Source: DATESN01 sp035270785
GTDB taxonomy: Bacteria; Bacillota; Clostridia; Lachnospirales; Lachnospiraceae
Assembly (NCBI GenBank): GCA_035270785.1
Contig: DATESN010000058.1
Coordinates: forward strand, 1 to 9,667
Reading direction: 5' to 3'
Length of the DNA: 9,667 nt
Shown here: positions 1 through 6,171 of the stretch, piece after piece
How positions within the stretch are numbered: the stretch's first letter is position 1
Layout: the number at the start of each line of letters is the position of its first letter
Notes under the pieces: model-generated
What the model was told of the DNA's origin: nothing
Seen by the model: the letters and a program-made list of their open reading frames with translations, nothing else
Database searches by the model: none
Made by a program: the position numbers and the translations under genes

Positions 1-969
1 TTCGTTTGCCGCTTCTATGGCATCTTCCATGGTCTTTGCAACTAGGATATATCCATAATTATCTAGGGACTTTTCTATAATTTCTCTTCGTGGCAATATT
101 TGTAGAAATGAATCCACTTCTTTGGAAACCTTTTCTGCAAGTTCCTTACTCGTTGTAATTAAAATAGCAGACGCTAATTCATCATGTTCTGCTTGAGATA
201 AAAGGTCAGCTGCAATATAACGAGGATTGGCCGTTTCATCTGCAAGAACTAAAATTTCACTTGGTCCGGCTATGGAATCAATACTAACATGCCCGTATAC
301 CGCCTTTTTAGCTAAAGCGACAAAAATATTACCAGGTCCCGTAATTTTATCAACCTTTTTAATGCTATTTGTACCAAAAGCAAGTGCTGCAATTGCTTGG
401 GCTCCCCCCACCTTATAAATCTCGGTAGCACCAGAAAGGTCTGCAGCTACTAAAGTCCCGGGATTTATTTTTCCTAGCTCATTTGGTGGAGATGTCATAA
501 TAATATTTTTTACTCCGGCCACTTTTGCAGGGACAATATTCATTAATACACTGGATGGATATGCTGCTTTCCCTCCGGGTACATAAACACCAACATTTTC
601 TATGGGAGTAATTTTTTGACCTAAAATGGTACCATCCTCTTTGGAGTCAAACCAACTTGTTCGCAATTGTTTTTCATGGTAACTTTTAATATTATTTAGA
701 GCCTTTTTCATAACAGAAATATATTCTGAATCTACTAATTTGTAGGCTTCCTTTATTTCTTCTTCTGTAACTTTAAAGGAGTTTTGGTCTAATTGGCACT
801 GATCATACTTTTTTGTCAATTCAAAAATAGCATCATCTCCATTTTTTCTCACAGATGTTATTATTTGATTTACTGTTTTTTCATATTCTTCATAATTACC
901 AGGGTTTCTCTTTATTAAATCATTTAAAATATTCACTTTACTTTCAGGAGTTAAATTTATAATTTTCAT
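1..969 (-). CDS. hisD: Histidinol dehydrogenase HisD, 3' end cut by window edge
   Basis: HisD is a cytoplasmic zinc enzyme that oxidises L-histidinol to L-histidine in two NAD-dependent steps, the last reactions of histidine synthesis. The window holds the first 323 residues of a family that is usually about 430 long. Recognisable stretches are TWFDSKEDGT-like N-terminal sequence, the GVYVPGGKAAYPSSVLMN segment, the KITGPGN segment, AGPSEILVLADE, and the zinc-site motif SQAEHD. Its Gln259 and His262 fall at the same numbers as the E. coli zinc ligands (numbering from memory). The reading frame stops at the edge after AANE, just before the expected APEHLE motif with the catalytic Glu-His pair, so the remaining zinc ligands and catalytic residues are not visible. 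The ATG at 967-969 is preceded by GAAGGG (977-982) at 7 bases. It is third in hisZ-hisG-hisD, 55 bases after hisG. The frame is intact throughout. Confidence 0.96.
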   Translation of the reverse strand, partial: MKIINLTPESKVNILNDLIKRNPGNYEEYEKTVNQIITSVRKNGDDAIFELTKKYDQCQLDQNSFKVTEEEIKEAYKLVDSEYISVMKKALNNIKSYHEKQLRTSWFDSKEDGTILGQKITPIENVGVYVPGGKAAYPSSVLMNIVPAKVAGVKNIIMTSPPNELGKINPGTLVAADLSGATEIYKVGGAQAIAALAFGTNSIKKVDKITGPGNIFVALAKKAVYGHVSIDSIAGPSEILVLADETANPRYIAADLLSQAEHDELASAILITTSKELAEKVSKEVDSFLQILPRREIIEKSLDNYGYILVAKTMEDAIEAANE

Positions 970-996
970 TTATGTTCCCTTCTTTTACTATTTTTA

Positions 997-1041
997 AGAT
1001 AACTATTTTTCAGATAACTATTTTTTAGATAACTGTTTTTA
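997..1041. repeat. 15-bp tandem repeat, 3 copies, spanning the hisG stop codon
   Basis: Three head-to-tail 15-bp units lie at 997-1011, 1012-1026 and 1027-1041. The plus-strand unit is close to AGATAACTATTTTTC, and a decayed fourth copy (ACTATTTTT at 987-995) continues the series. Read in the hisG direction, the first unit supplies the last hisG codons (KTVI) and TAA. The next unit repeats the same codons and ends in TGA, and the third ends in TTA. The array therefore looks like a duplicated gene end that carries its stop codon with it. Units differ by one or two bases. It fills most of the gap between hisG and hisD but stops short of the hisD ribosome binding site. Confidence 0.9.
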
Positions 1042-1669
1042 ATGCTTGAATTATTTTGTTAATTCTTTCTGCTTCCATCTTCATACTCACTTGGTTTACA
1101 ATCATGCGTGCAGATAACGGACAAATCTCTTCAAGAACTTCTAGCCCATTTTCCCGTAGCGTAGATCCCGTCTCCACAATGTCTACAATGACATCTGCAA
1201 GGCCTACAATGGGTCCTAATTCAACGGAACCATTTAATTTGATAATATCCACAGTTTGATGTTTTTTATTGTAGAAATAGTCTTTTGCAATAATCGGATA
1301 TTTGCTTGCAACACGAATCATCTCATGATGTTTTAATAAATCTTTTGCACTTGCTGGACCGCATACACACATTTTGCATTTACCAAATCCTAAGTCAAGT
1401 ACTTCAAATACTCTGCGCTGTTCTTCTAAAATCGTATCTTGTCCAACGACACCAATATCAGCCGCACCATATTCCACATAGGTTGGAACATCGGGTCCTT
1501 TTGCCAAGAAAAATTTCAGTTTCATTTCTTCATTAACAAAAATTAATTTTCTTGAATCCTTATCTTTCATTTCTTCACAGGTAATACCAATCTTCTCTAA
1601 AAGTTCTAACGTTTTATTTGCTAAGCGGCCTTTTCCAAGTGCAAAAGTTAGATATCTCAAATCTTCCAT
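1025..1669 (-). CDS. hisG: ATP phosphoribosyltransferase catalytic subunit HisG, short form
   Basis: HisG condenses ATP with PRPP to form phosphoribosyl-ATP, the committed and feedback-controlled step of histidine synthesis. At 214 residues this is the short form, which lacks the C-terminal regulatory domain of the long form (about 290-300 residues) and needs HisZ for activity. Visible signatures are the N-terminal LTFALGKGRL, the GAADIGVVGQDTI segment (residues about 68-80), and the PRPP-binding loop DIVETGSTLRENG (163-175). The ATG at 1667-1669 has GGAG at 1677-1680, 7 bases upstream. It starts 33 bases after the hisZ stop, so the two subunits are co-transcribed. The C-terminal codons lie inside a 15-bp tandem repeat, so the final KTVI may have been set by repeat slippage; the core fold is not affected. 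Confidence 0.97.
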   Translation of the reverse strand: MEDLRYLTFALGKGRLANKTLELLEKIGITCEEMKDKDSRKLIFVNEEMKLKFFLAKGPDVPTYVEYGAADIGVVGQDTILEEQRRVFEVLDLGFGKCKMCVCGPASAKDLLKHHEMIRVASKYPIIAKDYFYNKKHQTVDIIKLNGSVELGPIVGLADVIVDIVETGSTLRENGLEVLEEICPLSARMIVNQVSMKMEAERINKIIQALKTVI

Positions 1670-1702
1670 CTTATATCTCCTATCTATTTGTGACTACGAC
1701 AA

Positions 1703-2896
1703 CTAAATCAAAGTTTCATTATAGTACACACGTTTTATTTGTTTGTTCCTAGCAAATAGTTTATATTCCTCCATGGATTTTGCAGGGTCTTTTTGAATGA
1801 GTTCCACATTTTCACCTTCATTACGGAGTTTTTTTACAAAAGCAATTGCCTCTTTGCTGTAATCACAATCAAATACAACTAGAATATTGCGCTGCTCTAT
1901 TTTCAACTCAATATGTTGACTAGAGAGAGCTGACATTAAATCATCAATGATAAACATAAATCCAATCGCAGGGGTGTCTTTACCAAACTTTTTAAGTAAG
2001 TTATCATAGCGTCCACCTTTCACAACGGCGTCTCCTACACCATAAGTATAAGCTTGAAAAATGATTCCAGAATAATAGTTGTACTTACTTAACATACCAA
2101 GATCAAAAGAAACATATTTTTCTACCCCGTAGATACATAGAACCTCATATAACTTTTCCAGTCTTTCTATTGATTTTGTGGATATTTCATTAGAAGCAAT
2201 TTTCTTGGCATCTTGAAAAATATCTGCAGAACCGAATAAATCAGACACTTTTAATAGTATTTTTCTATATTTTTCTTGAATATGTTTATTGATCAATACT
2301 TCCTCAGCACCAAAAAAGTTTTTAATAGAAATATAGTCACGTAGTTCTAATTCTGTTTCTTCATCAAGCCCAGCTTCTATACAAAGTCCCTTAAAGTAAT
2401 CTACTTCACCGATACTTATTTGAAAATCCGTTAACCCAATATGTAAGAGGGAATCAACAACAAGAGAAATAATCTCGGCATCGGAGTAGATACTATCATC
2501 TCCAATTAATTCTGCGCCCATTTGTGTGACTTCTTTTAATTTTCCCTGTAAATTTGAAGTATTCGTAAATGTATTACCAACATAACTAAATCGAATTGGC
2601 ATCGTATCCTCTTCAAAATATTTAACCGCGCATCTTGCAATAGATGGTGTAAAGTCAGGTCGAAGTACTAATGTATTCCCTTCTTTGTCAAAGAATTTAT
2701 ATAATTCCTTTGATGGTGTCGTCCCAATTTCTTTGGAAAATACATCAAAAAATTCAAATGTCGGAGTTTGAATATCAACATAACCATAATTAGCTAGCTT
2801 CTCATGAATAAGATGTTGAATCTTTAACTTTCGGGCGAACTCTTCCCCATAAATATCTCGAACACCTTCTGGTGTATGTACTAAATGTTTATTCAT
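1703..2896 (-). CDS. hisZ: ATP phosphoribosyltransferase regulatory subunit HisZ
   Basis: HisZ is a catalytically dead paralogue of histidyl-tRNA synthetase. It binds short HisG, activates it and gives histidine feedback control. The protein is 397 residues from the chosen start. Class II synthetase features are visible: TPEGVRDIYG near the N-terminus, motif 2 as LRPDFTPSIAR (78-88), and motif 3 beginning GGRYDNLL (294-301). The HisRS signature that normally reads like RGLDYYTG is here LSKYNYYSG (about 269-277), lacking the catalytic arginine, which supports HisZ over a real synthetase. The last 60 residues look like a shortened anticodon-binding-type domain. A TTG 23 codons further upstream (2963-2965) keeps the frame open, but it has no good ribosome binding site. 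The ATG at 2894-2896 has GGAG 5 bases upstream and begins just before the conserved HTPEGVRD. It is the first gene of the his operon. Confidence 0.95.
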   Translation of the reverse strand: MNKHLVHTPEGVRDIYGEEFARKLKIQHLIHEKLANYGYVDIQTPTFEFFDVFSKEIGTTPSKELYKFFDKEGNTLVLRPDFTPSIARCAVKYFEEDTMPIRFSYVGNTFTNTSNLQGKLKEVTQMGAELIGDDSIYSDAEIISLVVDSLLHIGLTDFQISIGEVDYFKGLCIEAGLDEETELELRDYISIKNFFGAEEVLINKHIQEKYRKILLKVSDLFGSADIFQDAKKIASNEISTKSIERLEKLYEVLCIYGVEKYVSFDLGMLSKYNYYSGIIFQAYTYGVGDAVVKGGRYDNLLKKFGKDTPAIGFMFIIDDLMSALSSQHIELKIEQRNILVVFDCDYSKEAIAFVKKLRNEGENVELIQKDPAKSMEEYKLFARNKQIKRVYYNETLI

Positions 2897-3016
2897 AATT
2901 ACTCCAATCTGCATATAATTCCATGCAATTTCATTTAAATGAGTTTTTAAGGAAGACTTTTGCAAATACTTTACTGCATTACAGTGATATCAAATTACCT
3001 TATTATCATAGTAAAT
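2897..3016 (-). other. his operon 5' leader, no riboswitch or T-box seen
   Basis: This is about 120 bases between the inferred transcription start (near 3016) and hisZ. I looked for a T-box, a terminator/antiterminator pair and a histidine-rich leader peptide and found none. It holds only weak structure: a 10-bp palindrome CATTTAAATG (2932-2941) and a small TGCAT/ATGCA hairpin just upstream of the ribosome binding site. A possible 11-codon frame contains a single histidine codon and no ribosome binding site. The start point is inferred from promoter spacing, so the left and right limits are approximate. Confidence 0.45.
2902..2905 (-). promoter_or_regulatory. Ribosome binding site that sets the hisZ start
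   Basis: GGAG on the minus strand lies 5 bases before the ATG at 2894-2896. No comparable motif precedes the in-frame TTG at 2963-2965, so the shorter HisZ is preferred. Confidence 0.8.
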
Positions 3017-3022
3017 ATTAGT

Positions 3023-3051
3023 AGTATAACGAATAGTCGTAAATATGTCAA
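3023..3051 (-). promoter_or_regulatory. Sigma-A promoter of the his operon
   Basis: Read on the minus strand, a perfect -35 box TTGACA (3046-3051) is followed by a 17-base spacer (3029-3045) and a -10 box TATACT (3023-3028), one base from consensus. It lies in the recU-hisZ gap and points toward hisZ, with a start expected near 3016. The spacer contains an inverted repeat ACGA-N4-TCGT (3029-3040) that touches the -10 box and could be an operator. This is the best promoter in the window. Confidence 0.88.
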
Positions 3052-3099
3052 TCTATTCTTGTTGTTTTAAATTATTTTTATGAACCTTTTTTCTGAATT

Positions 3100-3636
3100 T
3101 CAGGAATCTCTTTCTTCCAAATCCTTTTTTACCATTTCAAGATAGGGAACCAATACACCATTCTTTTTCGGAATTACATACTCAGGATTTAATTCGTCAT
3201 AACGAAAGCTTTTTCTTCCGCCAGTATGAGCTCTATCCCAAAAAACTTTCAAATGTTCAAAGGGCAAATAATAATATTGGTTTTTTTTAGAATAATAAAT
3301 AATAAAAAAAGCCACTCCACCTTGCTTTTCAAAACTATCCATGAATTCTACTTGGTGTACATGAATATTTTGTAAAGAAAAGGTTTCTGTAGCGCATTCT
3401 TTTGCATCAAAACAAATAGGTACCCCTTGAACAACACCAATATAATCAACCGTACTCTTTTGTTCGAAATAAGCTAGTGTAATCTGTCGATTTGCTTTAT
3501 CAATTTTGATAGGTGTTATGGGTGTTGGTATCTTTTGTATTAAAGCTACATTATTTTCTTGGTACTTTTCGTTTGTTCTGTTAATTAGATCCTCTAATGT
3601 GGAGCCACGAAGACCTCTGGAATTCCATGTGGACAT
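3100..3636 (-). CDS. recU: Holliday junction resolvase RecU
   Basis: RecU is a homodimeric endonuclease that cuts Holliday junctions late in homologous recombination and helps chromosome segregation in Gram-positive bacteria. This copy is 178 residues, within the usual range. Family marks are N-terminal WNSRGLRGSTLE, ALIQKIPTP (about 31-39), the nuclease core STVDYIG with Asp64, and CFDAKE with Asp77, Lys79 and Glu80, matching a PD-(D/E)xK-type active site. HVHQVEFM follows. An upstream in-frame TTG at 3649-3651 would add five residues, but it is only a few bases from any ribosome binding sequence. The ATG at 3634-3636 has GAGG 9 bases upstream and gives the expected MSTWNSRG start. In Bacillus recU is paired with a penicillin-binding protein gene; here its upstream neighbour is an RluA-family gene 97 bases away, and hisZ follows. 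No terminator is visible after its TGA. Confidence 0.95.
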   Translation of the reverse strand: MSTWNSRGLRGSTLEDLINRTNEKYQENNVALIQKIPTPITPIKIDKANRQITLAYFEQKSTVDYIGVVQGVPICFDAKECATETFSLQNIHVHQVEFMDSFEKQGGVAFFIIYYSKKNQYYYLPFEHLKVFWDRAHTGGRKSFRYDELNPEYVIPKKNGVLVPYLEMVKKDLEERDS

Positions 3637-3645
3637 AAAAGAAAT

Positions 3646-3649
3646 CCTC
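3646..3649 (-). promoter_or_regulatory. Ribosome binding site that sets the recU start
   Basis: GAGG on the minus strand lies 9 bases before the ATG at 3634-3636. The alternative TTG at 3649-3651 overlaps this motif and would have only a poorly spaced AGGA, so the ATG is preferred. Confidence 0.7.
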
Positions 3650-3690
3650 AACTTTCCTATTTTTTAATCCAAACTGTTATTCCTATTGCA

Positions 3691-3732
3691 TTATATTTAT
3701 TCCTTTATATTTATTCCTTTATATTTATTCTT
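3691..3732. repeat. 14-bp tandem repeat, 3 copies, just after the RluA-family stop codon
   Basis: Three tandem 14-bp units lie at 3691-3704, 3705-3718 and 3719-3732. The plus-strand unit is TTATATTTATTCCT; the first two are identical and the third has one change. The array begins one base past the RluA-family stop codon (3734-3736) in the direction of transcription and lies wholly in the 97-base gap before recU. On the minus strand each unit reads AGGAATAAATATAA, so it carries repeated -10-like and AAAGGA-like words. No proper -35 box is correctly spaced, so I do not call a promoter. Confidence 0.9.
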
Positions 3733-3733
3733 A

Positions 3734-4738
3734 TCATGTCATTATTTGTTGATAAATATCTGGTGTATCACAAATAAACTCTTTCTTGCTTAAGACAGAT
3801 AGTTCTCCATCTAAGATAGGGAATACATAACGATAGGAATGAAGCAATTGATATTTGAGATGATGACTTTTTTTAAATTTAGCATTAATAGAAGGATTAC
3901 CATATTTGCTATCCCCAATGATTGGATGACTGATACTAGCCAAATGGGCTCGAATCTGATGTGTTTTTCCCGTTATAAGTTTCACTTCTAATAAAGTTAT
4001 GGAATCTTTTGTGAGGATAGGGCTGTATTCGGTTGCTATATAGTTAGCTTTTTCCGATTCATTATATTCTTTGTATACCTTAACCATATTAGTTTTACGA
4101 TCTTTTATTAAGTAACCTTCTATTCGGTTTTTTGAATGTACTTGGCCACTAACAATACAACGATAGTATTTATGCAGGGATCTTTCTTTTAAAATACGGC
4201 TTAAGGTTTGGCTACCGTATAATGACTTTCCACATAAAACCATTCCCGAAGTATTTCTATCTAATCGATTACAAACAGAAGGCTTAAATGTATTTAATTC
4301 ATCCTTATCGATGGATTTATTATTTAATAAATAACCAATGAGCCATTCATTAAGAGAATGGTCCTCCAAAGTAGCTTTTTGTGTTAATAAACCCACTGGT
4401 TTGTTAACAATTAACACATGCTTGTCTTCATATATAATGGGAAGACTACCAATCGTTTCATAAGCATTTTGGTAGCTAACTATTTCCTCTTTATTTAATG
4501 AATTTTGATGAACGCCTAAGCACGTAAATTTTTCATAGGTATCGTCAGAAAAATAGAAGGATATTTTATCCCCCAAAACTAGTTTTTCATTTCCAATGGC
4601 TTTCTTGTCATTTAATGTAATATTTCTTTTACGTAACATCTTACAAATAAAACTATTGGTACATTCCTTTAAAAACTTATTTAAAAATTTATCAAAACGT
4701 TGTCCTGCTTGATTTTCTTTAATAATTATATTTTGCAT
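3734..4738 (-). CDS. RluA-family RNA pseudouridine synthase
   Basis: This enzyme isomerises uridine to pseudouridine in structured RNA, most likely 23S rRNA as for RluC and RluD; the exact target site cannot be read from the sequence. The 334-residue protein has an N-terminal S4-like RNA-binding segment (about 9-56), then the catalytic domain starting at IIYEDKHVLIVNKPVG. The catalytic motif is NRLDRNTSG with Asp160, where many relatives have His instead of the first Asn. KTHQIRAHL (258-266) and HPIIGDSKYG follow. The ATG at 4736-4738 has GGAG 6 bases upstream (4745-4748); an in-frame TTG four codons earlier overlaps that site and is rejected. It lies 29 bases after the membrane-protein gene, so the two are probably co-transcribed. 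It is the second pseudouridine synthase gene of the cluster. Confidence 0.92.
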   Translation of the reverse strand: MQNIIIKENQAGQRFDKFLNKFLKECTNSFICKMLRKRNITLNDKKAIGNEKLVLGDKISFYFSDDTYEKFTCLGVHQNSLNKEEIVSYQNAYETIGSLPIIYEDKHVLIVNKPVGLLTQKATLEDHSLNEWLIGYLLNNKSIDKDELNTFKPSVCNRLDRNTSGMVLCGKSLYGSQTLSRILKERSLHKYYRCIVSGQVHSKNRIEGYLIKDRKTNMVKVYKEYNESEKANYIATEYSPILTKDSITLLEVKLITGKTHQIRAHLASISHPIIGDSKYGNPSINAKFKKSHHLKYQLLHSYRYVFPILDGELSVLSKKEFICDTPDIYQQIMT

Positions 4739-4744
4739 AGTAAA

Positions 4745-4748
4745 CTCC
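4745..4748 (-). promoter_or_regulatory. Ribosome binding site that sets the RluA-family gene start
   Basis: GGAG on the minus strand lies 6 bases before the ATG at 4736-4738. It overlaps the competing in-frame TTG at 4748-4750, which excludes that codon as a likely start. Confidence 0.75.
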
Positions 4749-4767
4749 AATGAAAGGATGACATTTA

Positions 4768-5370
4768 TTATAAAGATAACGCCATTAATAAATCAAAAAC
4801 CTGGATTGCATTTTTATCTTCTTCCACTTCAGAAACAGATAGTTGATCTAATCTTTCACAATATTTCTTCAAATCTTTAAATATTTTTACTGTGTAATTC
4901 TTATATCCATTTTGAAGTAAACTTTCAATTATAAAACCTTCAATATTTTTTTCCACTAATTTATTACAGTCAGTAAATCCACAAATGGAATGACCTTTTA
5001 ATACAAGATGATTTATTGGATAGGTTCTCTCGGAAGTTGTAAATATTAAGTCGTAAAGGGTATCTAACTGTTCTATATGTAATTTTAAACTCTGATGATT
5101 TTCATCGGTACAACCTTTACTTTTTAAAAACATAATTAAAGTAACCGCATTTTTACTTGCAGGAAGTAATCCCAAAACAGCAATAATGGTAAAAAGATTT
5201 TTTTTACTTCCAGATGTATACCAACCTATGAAAAAAATGGCAAGAGGTAATAAAAAATACAGAATTGTTTTTAACATTTGCACTTTCTTTTGATAATTTA
5301 AATAACCATATTGGCCTTTCACTATGTTGCCTTTTAACATTTTTGATATAAACATTTTAACTTTTAACAT
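4768..5370 (-). CDS. Conserved two-membrane-segment protein of unknown function
   Basis: I do not know a function for this 200-residue protein, though it resembles hypothetical proteins I associate with Lachnospiraceae. A basic N-terminal stretch (1-31, about eight lysines, with GYLNYQKK) precedes two hydrophobic segments, about residues 33-50 and 58-82, separated by a short SGSKKN turn. This suggests a hairpin in the cytoplasmic membrane with both ends inside. Residues 83-200 are soluble, with the motif NGYKNYTVKIFKDLKKYCERL near 154-174 and an acidic stretch EVEEDKN. No Cys or His cluster or enzyme signature is evident. The ATG at 5368-5370 has GGAG 5 bases upstream. It sits 12 bases after the dehydrogenase gene and 29 before the RluA-family gene, so it is probably translated from the same message. 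It could be a membrane anchor or assembly factor; this is a guess only. Confidence 0.85.
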   Translation of the reverse strand: MLKVKMFISKMLKGNIVKGQYGYLNYQKKVQMLKTILYFLLPLAIFFIGWYTSGSKKNLFTIIAVLGLLPASKNAVTLIMFLKSKGCTDENHQSLKLHIEQLDTLYDLIFTTSERTYPINHLVLKGHSICGFTDCNKLVEKNIEGFIIESLLQNGYKNYTVKIFKDLKKYCERLDQLSVSEVEEDKNAIQVFDLLMALSL

Positions 5371-5382
5371 GATGACTCCATT

Positions 5383-6144
5383 CTACTTCATTAATCTTAA
5401 GAAAAATAATATCCAAGAAGTTGGTATTATCTTTGTCATACCATGCATCAATTTCATCATAATACTGCACGTATAGACTTTCTTTTTTCGTTTGGATGCT
5501 AATAACGCACCCTTTACAACCTTATTTGCATCAACCATAATATACTTTTTGATTTTCATAGTTGTTCCATATTTTTCAGCAATGTCAAAGAACTCAGTTC
5601 GCACTGGTCCAGGGCAAACAGCTGTTACATAAATGCTATCTTTTCTTAATTCTTCGGATAATGCTCTGGAAAAACTAAGTACATAAGATTTACTAGCTGC
5701 GTAAATAGCAAAATTAGGTTGTGGTAAAAAAGCGGCCACCGAAGCTAGCTGAATAATCCTACTGTTTCTTACCATATAAGGAATACAGTAATATGTCATT
5801 TTCGTTAAAGACTTACAGTTTAAATCAATCATCCTAATTTGTTCATCAAGAGATAATTCTGTGAATTTTCCTATAATTCCAAAGCCTGAACAATTAATCA
5901 ACATTTTAATTTCTGGTTTCACTATTTCGAGAATATCTTTCCATTGATCTAATTGAATATCATCCGTGAAATCCATAGCAAAAATACGAGTTTTCTGTGT
6001 TAATTTTGTTGCTAGTTTTTCCATACGATCTTTTCTTCTTGCAAATAACCAAATTTCATCCATATCTTTAAAATAATCTTTTAATTGGATTGCAAATTCT
6101 TGACCAAGGCCAGAGGAAGCACCTGTAATGATGGCAACATTCAT
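5383..6144 (-). CDS. Short-chain dehydrogenase/reductase (classical SDR)
   Basis: This is an NAD(P)-dependent oxidoreductase with a Rossmann fold; the substrate is not identifiable. The 253-residue protein has the cofactor motif TGASSGLG (7-14). An Arg pair follows the second strand (FARRKDR), which favours NADPH. NCSGFG (84-89) replaces the common NNAG, and the catalytic tetrad is Asn109, Ser135, Tyr148 and Lys152 (YAASK), followed by CPGPVRTEF (177-185). Nothing essential is missing. After about residue 217 come a KRKKKVY stretch and a hydrophobic tail ending SWILFFLRLMK, which may touch the membrane, as in several SDRs acting on lipids or cell-envelope compounds. The ATG at 6142-6144 has GGAG 7 bases upstream. 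It begins 27 bases after ygiQ, and the unknown membrane protein follows after 12 bases, so a functional link between the two is possible but unproven. Confidence 0.93.
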   Translation of the reverse strand: MNVAIITGASSGLGQEFAIQLKDYFKDMDEIWLFARRKDRMEKLATKLTQKTRIFAMDFTDDIQLDQWKDILEIVKPEIKMLINCSGFGIIGKFTELSLDEQIRMIDLNCKSLTKMTYYCIPYMVRNSRIIQLASVAAFLPQPNFAIYAASKSYVLSFSRALSEELRKDSIYVTAVCPGPVRTEFFDIAEKYGTTMKIKKYIMVDANKVVKGALLASKRKKKVYTCSIMMKLMHGMTKIIPTSWILFFLRLMK

Positions 6145-6171
6145 ACTAAATCTCCTATTCTACCTTATTTA

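Noticed and set aside
227..418. Small plus-strand frame opposite hisD
   Set aside because: It lies fully opposite conserved hisD sequence and has no recognisable product or supporting signal.
1056..1536. Two small plus-strand frames opposite hisG
   Set aside because: Both are antisense shadows of a conserved gene, with no family resemblance.
2897..3016. T-box or histidine leader-peptide attenuator upstream of hisZ
   Set aside because: There is no T-box core sequence, no GC-rich hairpin with a T run, and no run of histidine codons behind a ribosome binding site.
3082..3105. Intrinsic terminator after recU (CTGAAATTCAG hairpin)
   Set aside because: The stem is only 4 to 5 bp with a tiny loop, and in the direction of transcription it is followed by A residues, not a T run.
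3690..3718. Promoter for recU based on TATAAT at 3690-3695
   Set aside because: The word arises at the edge of the 14-bp repeat, and the -35 position reads about AGGAAT, a poor match.
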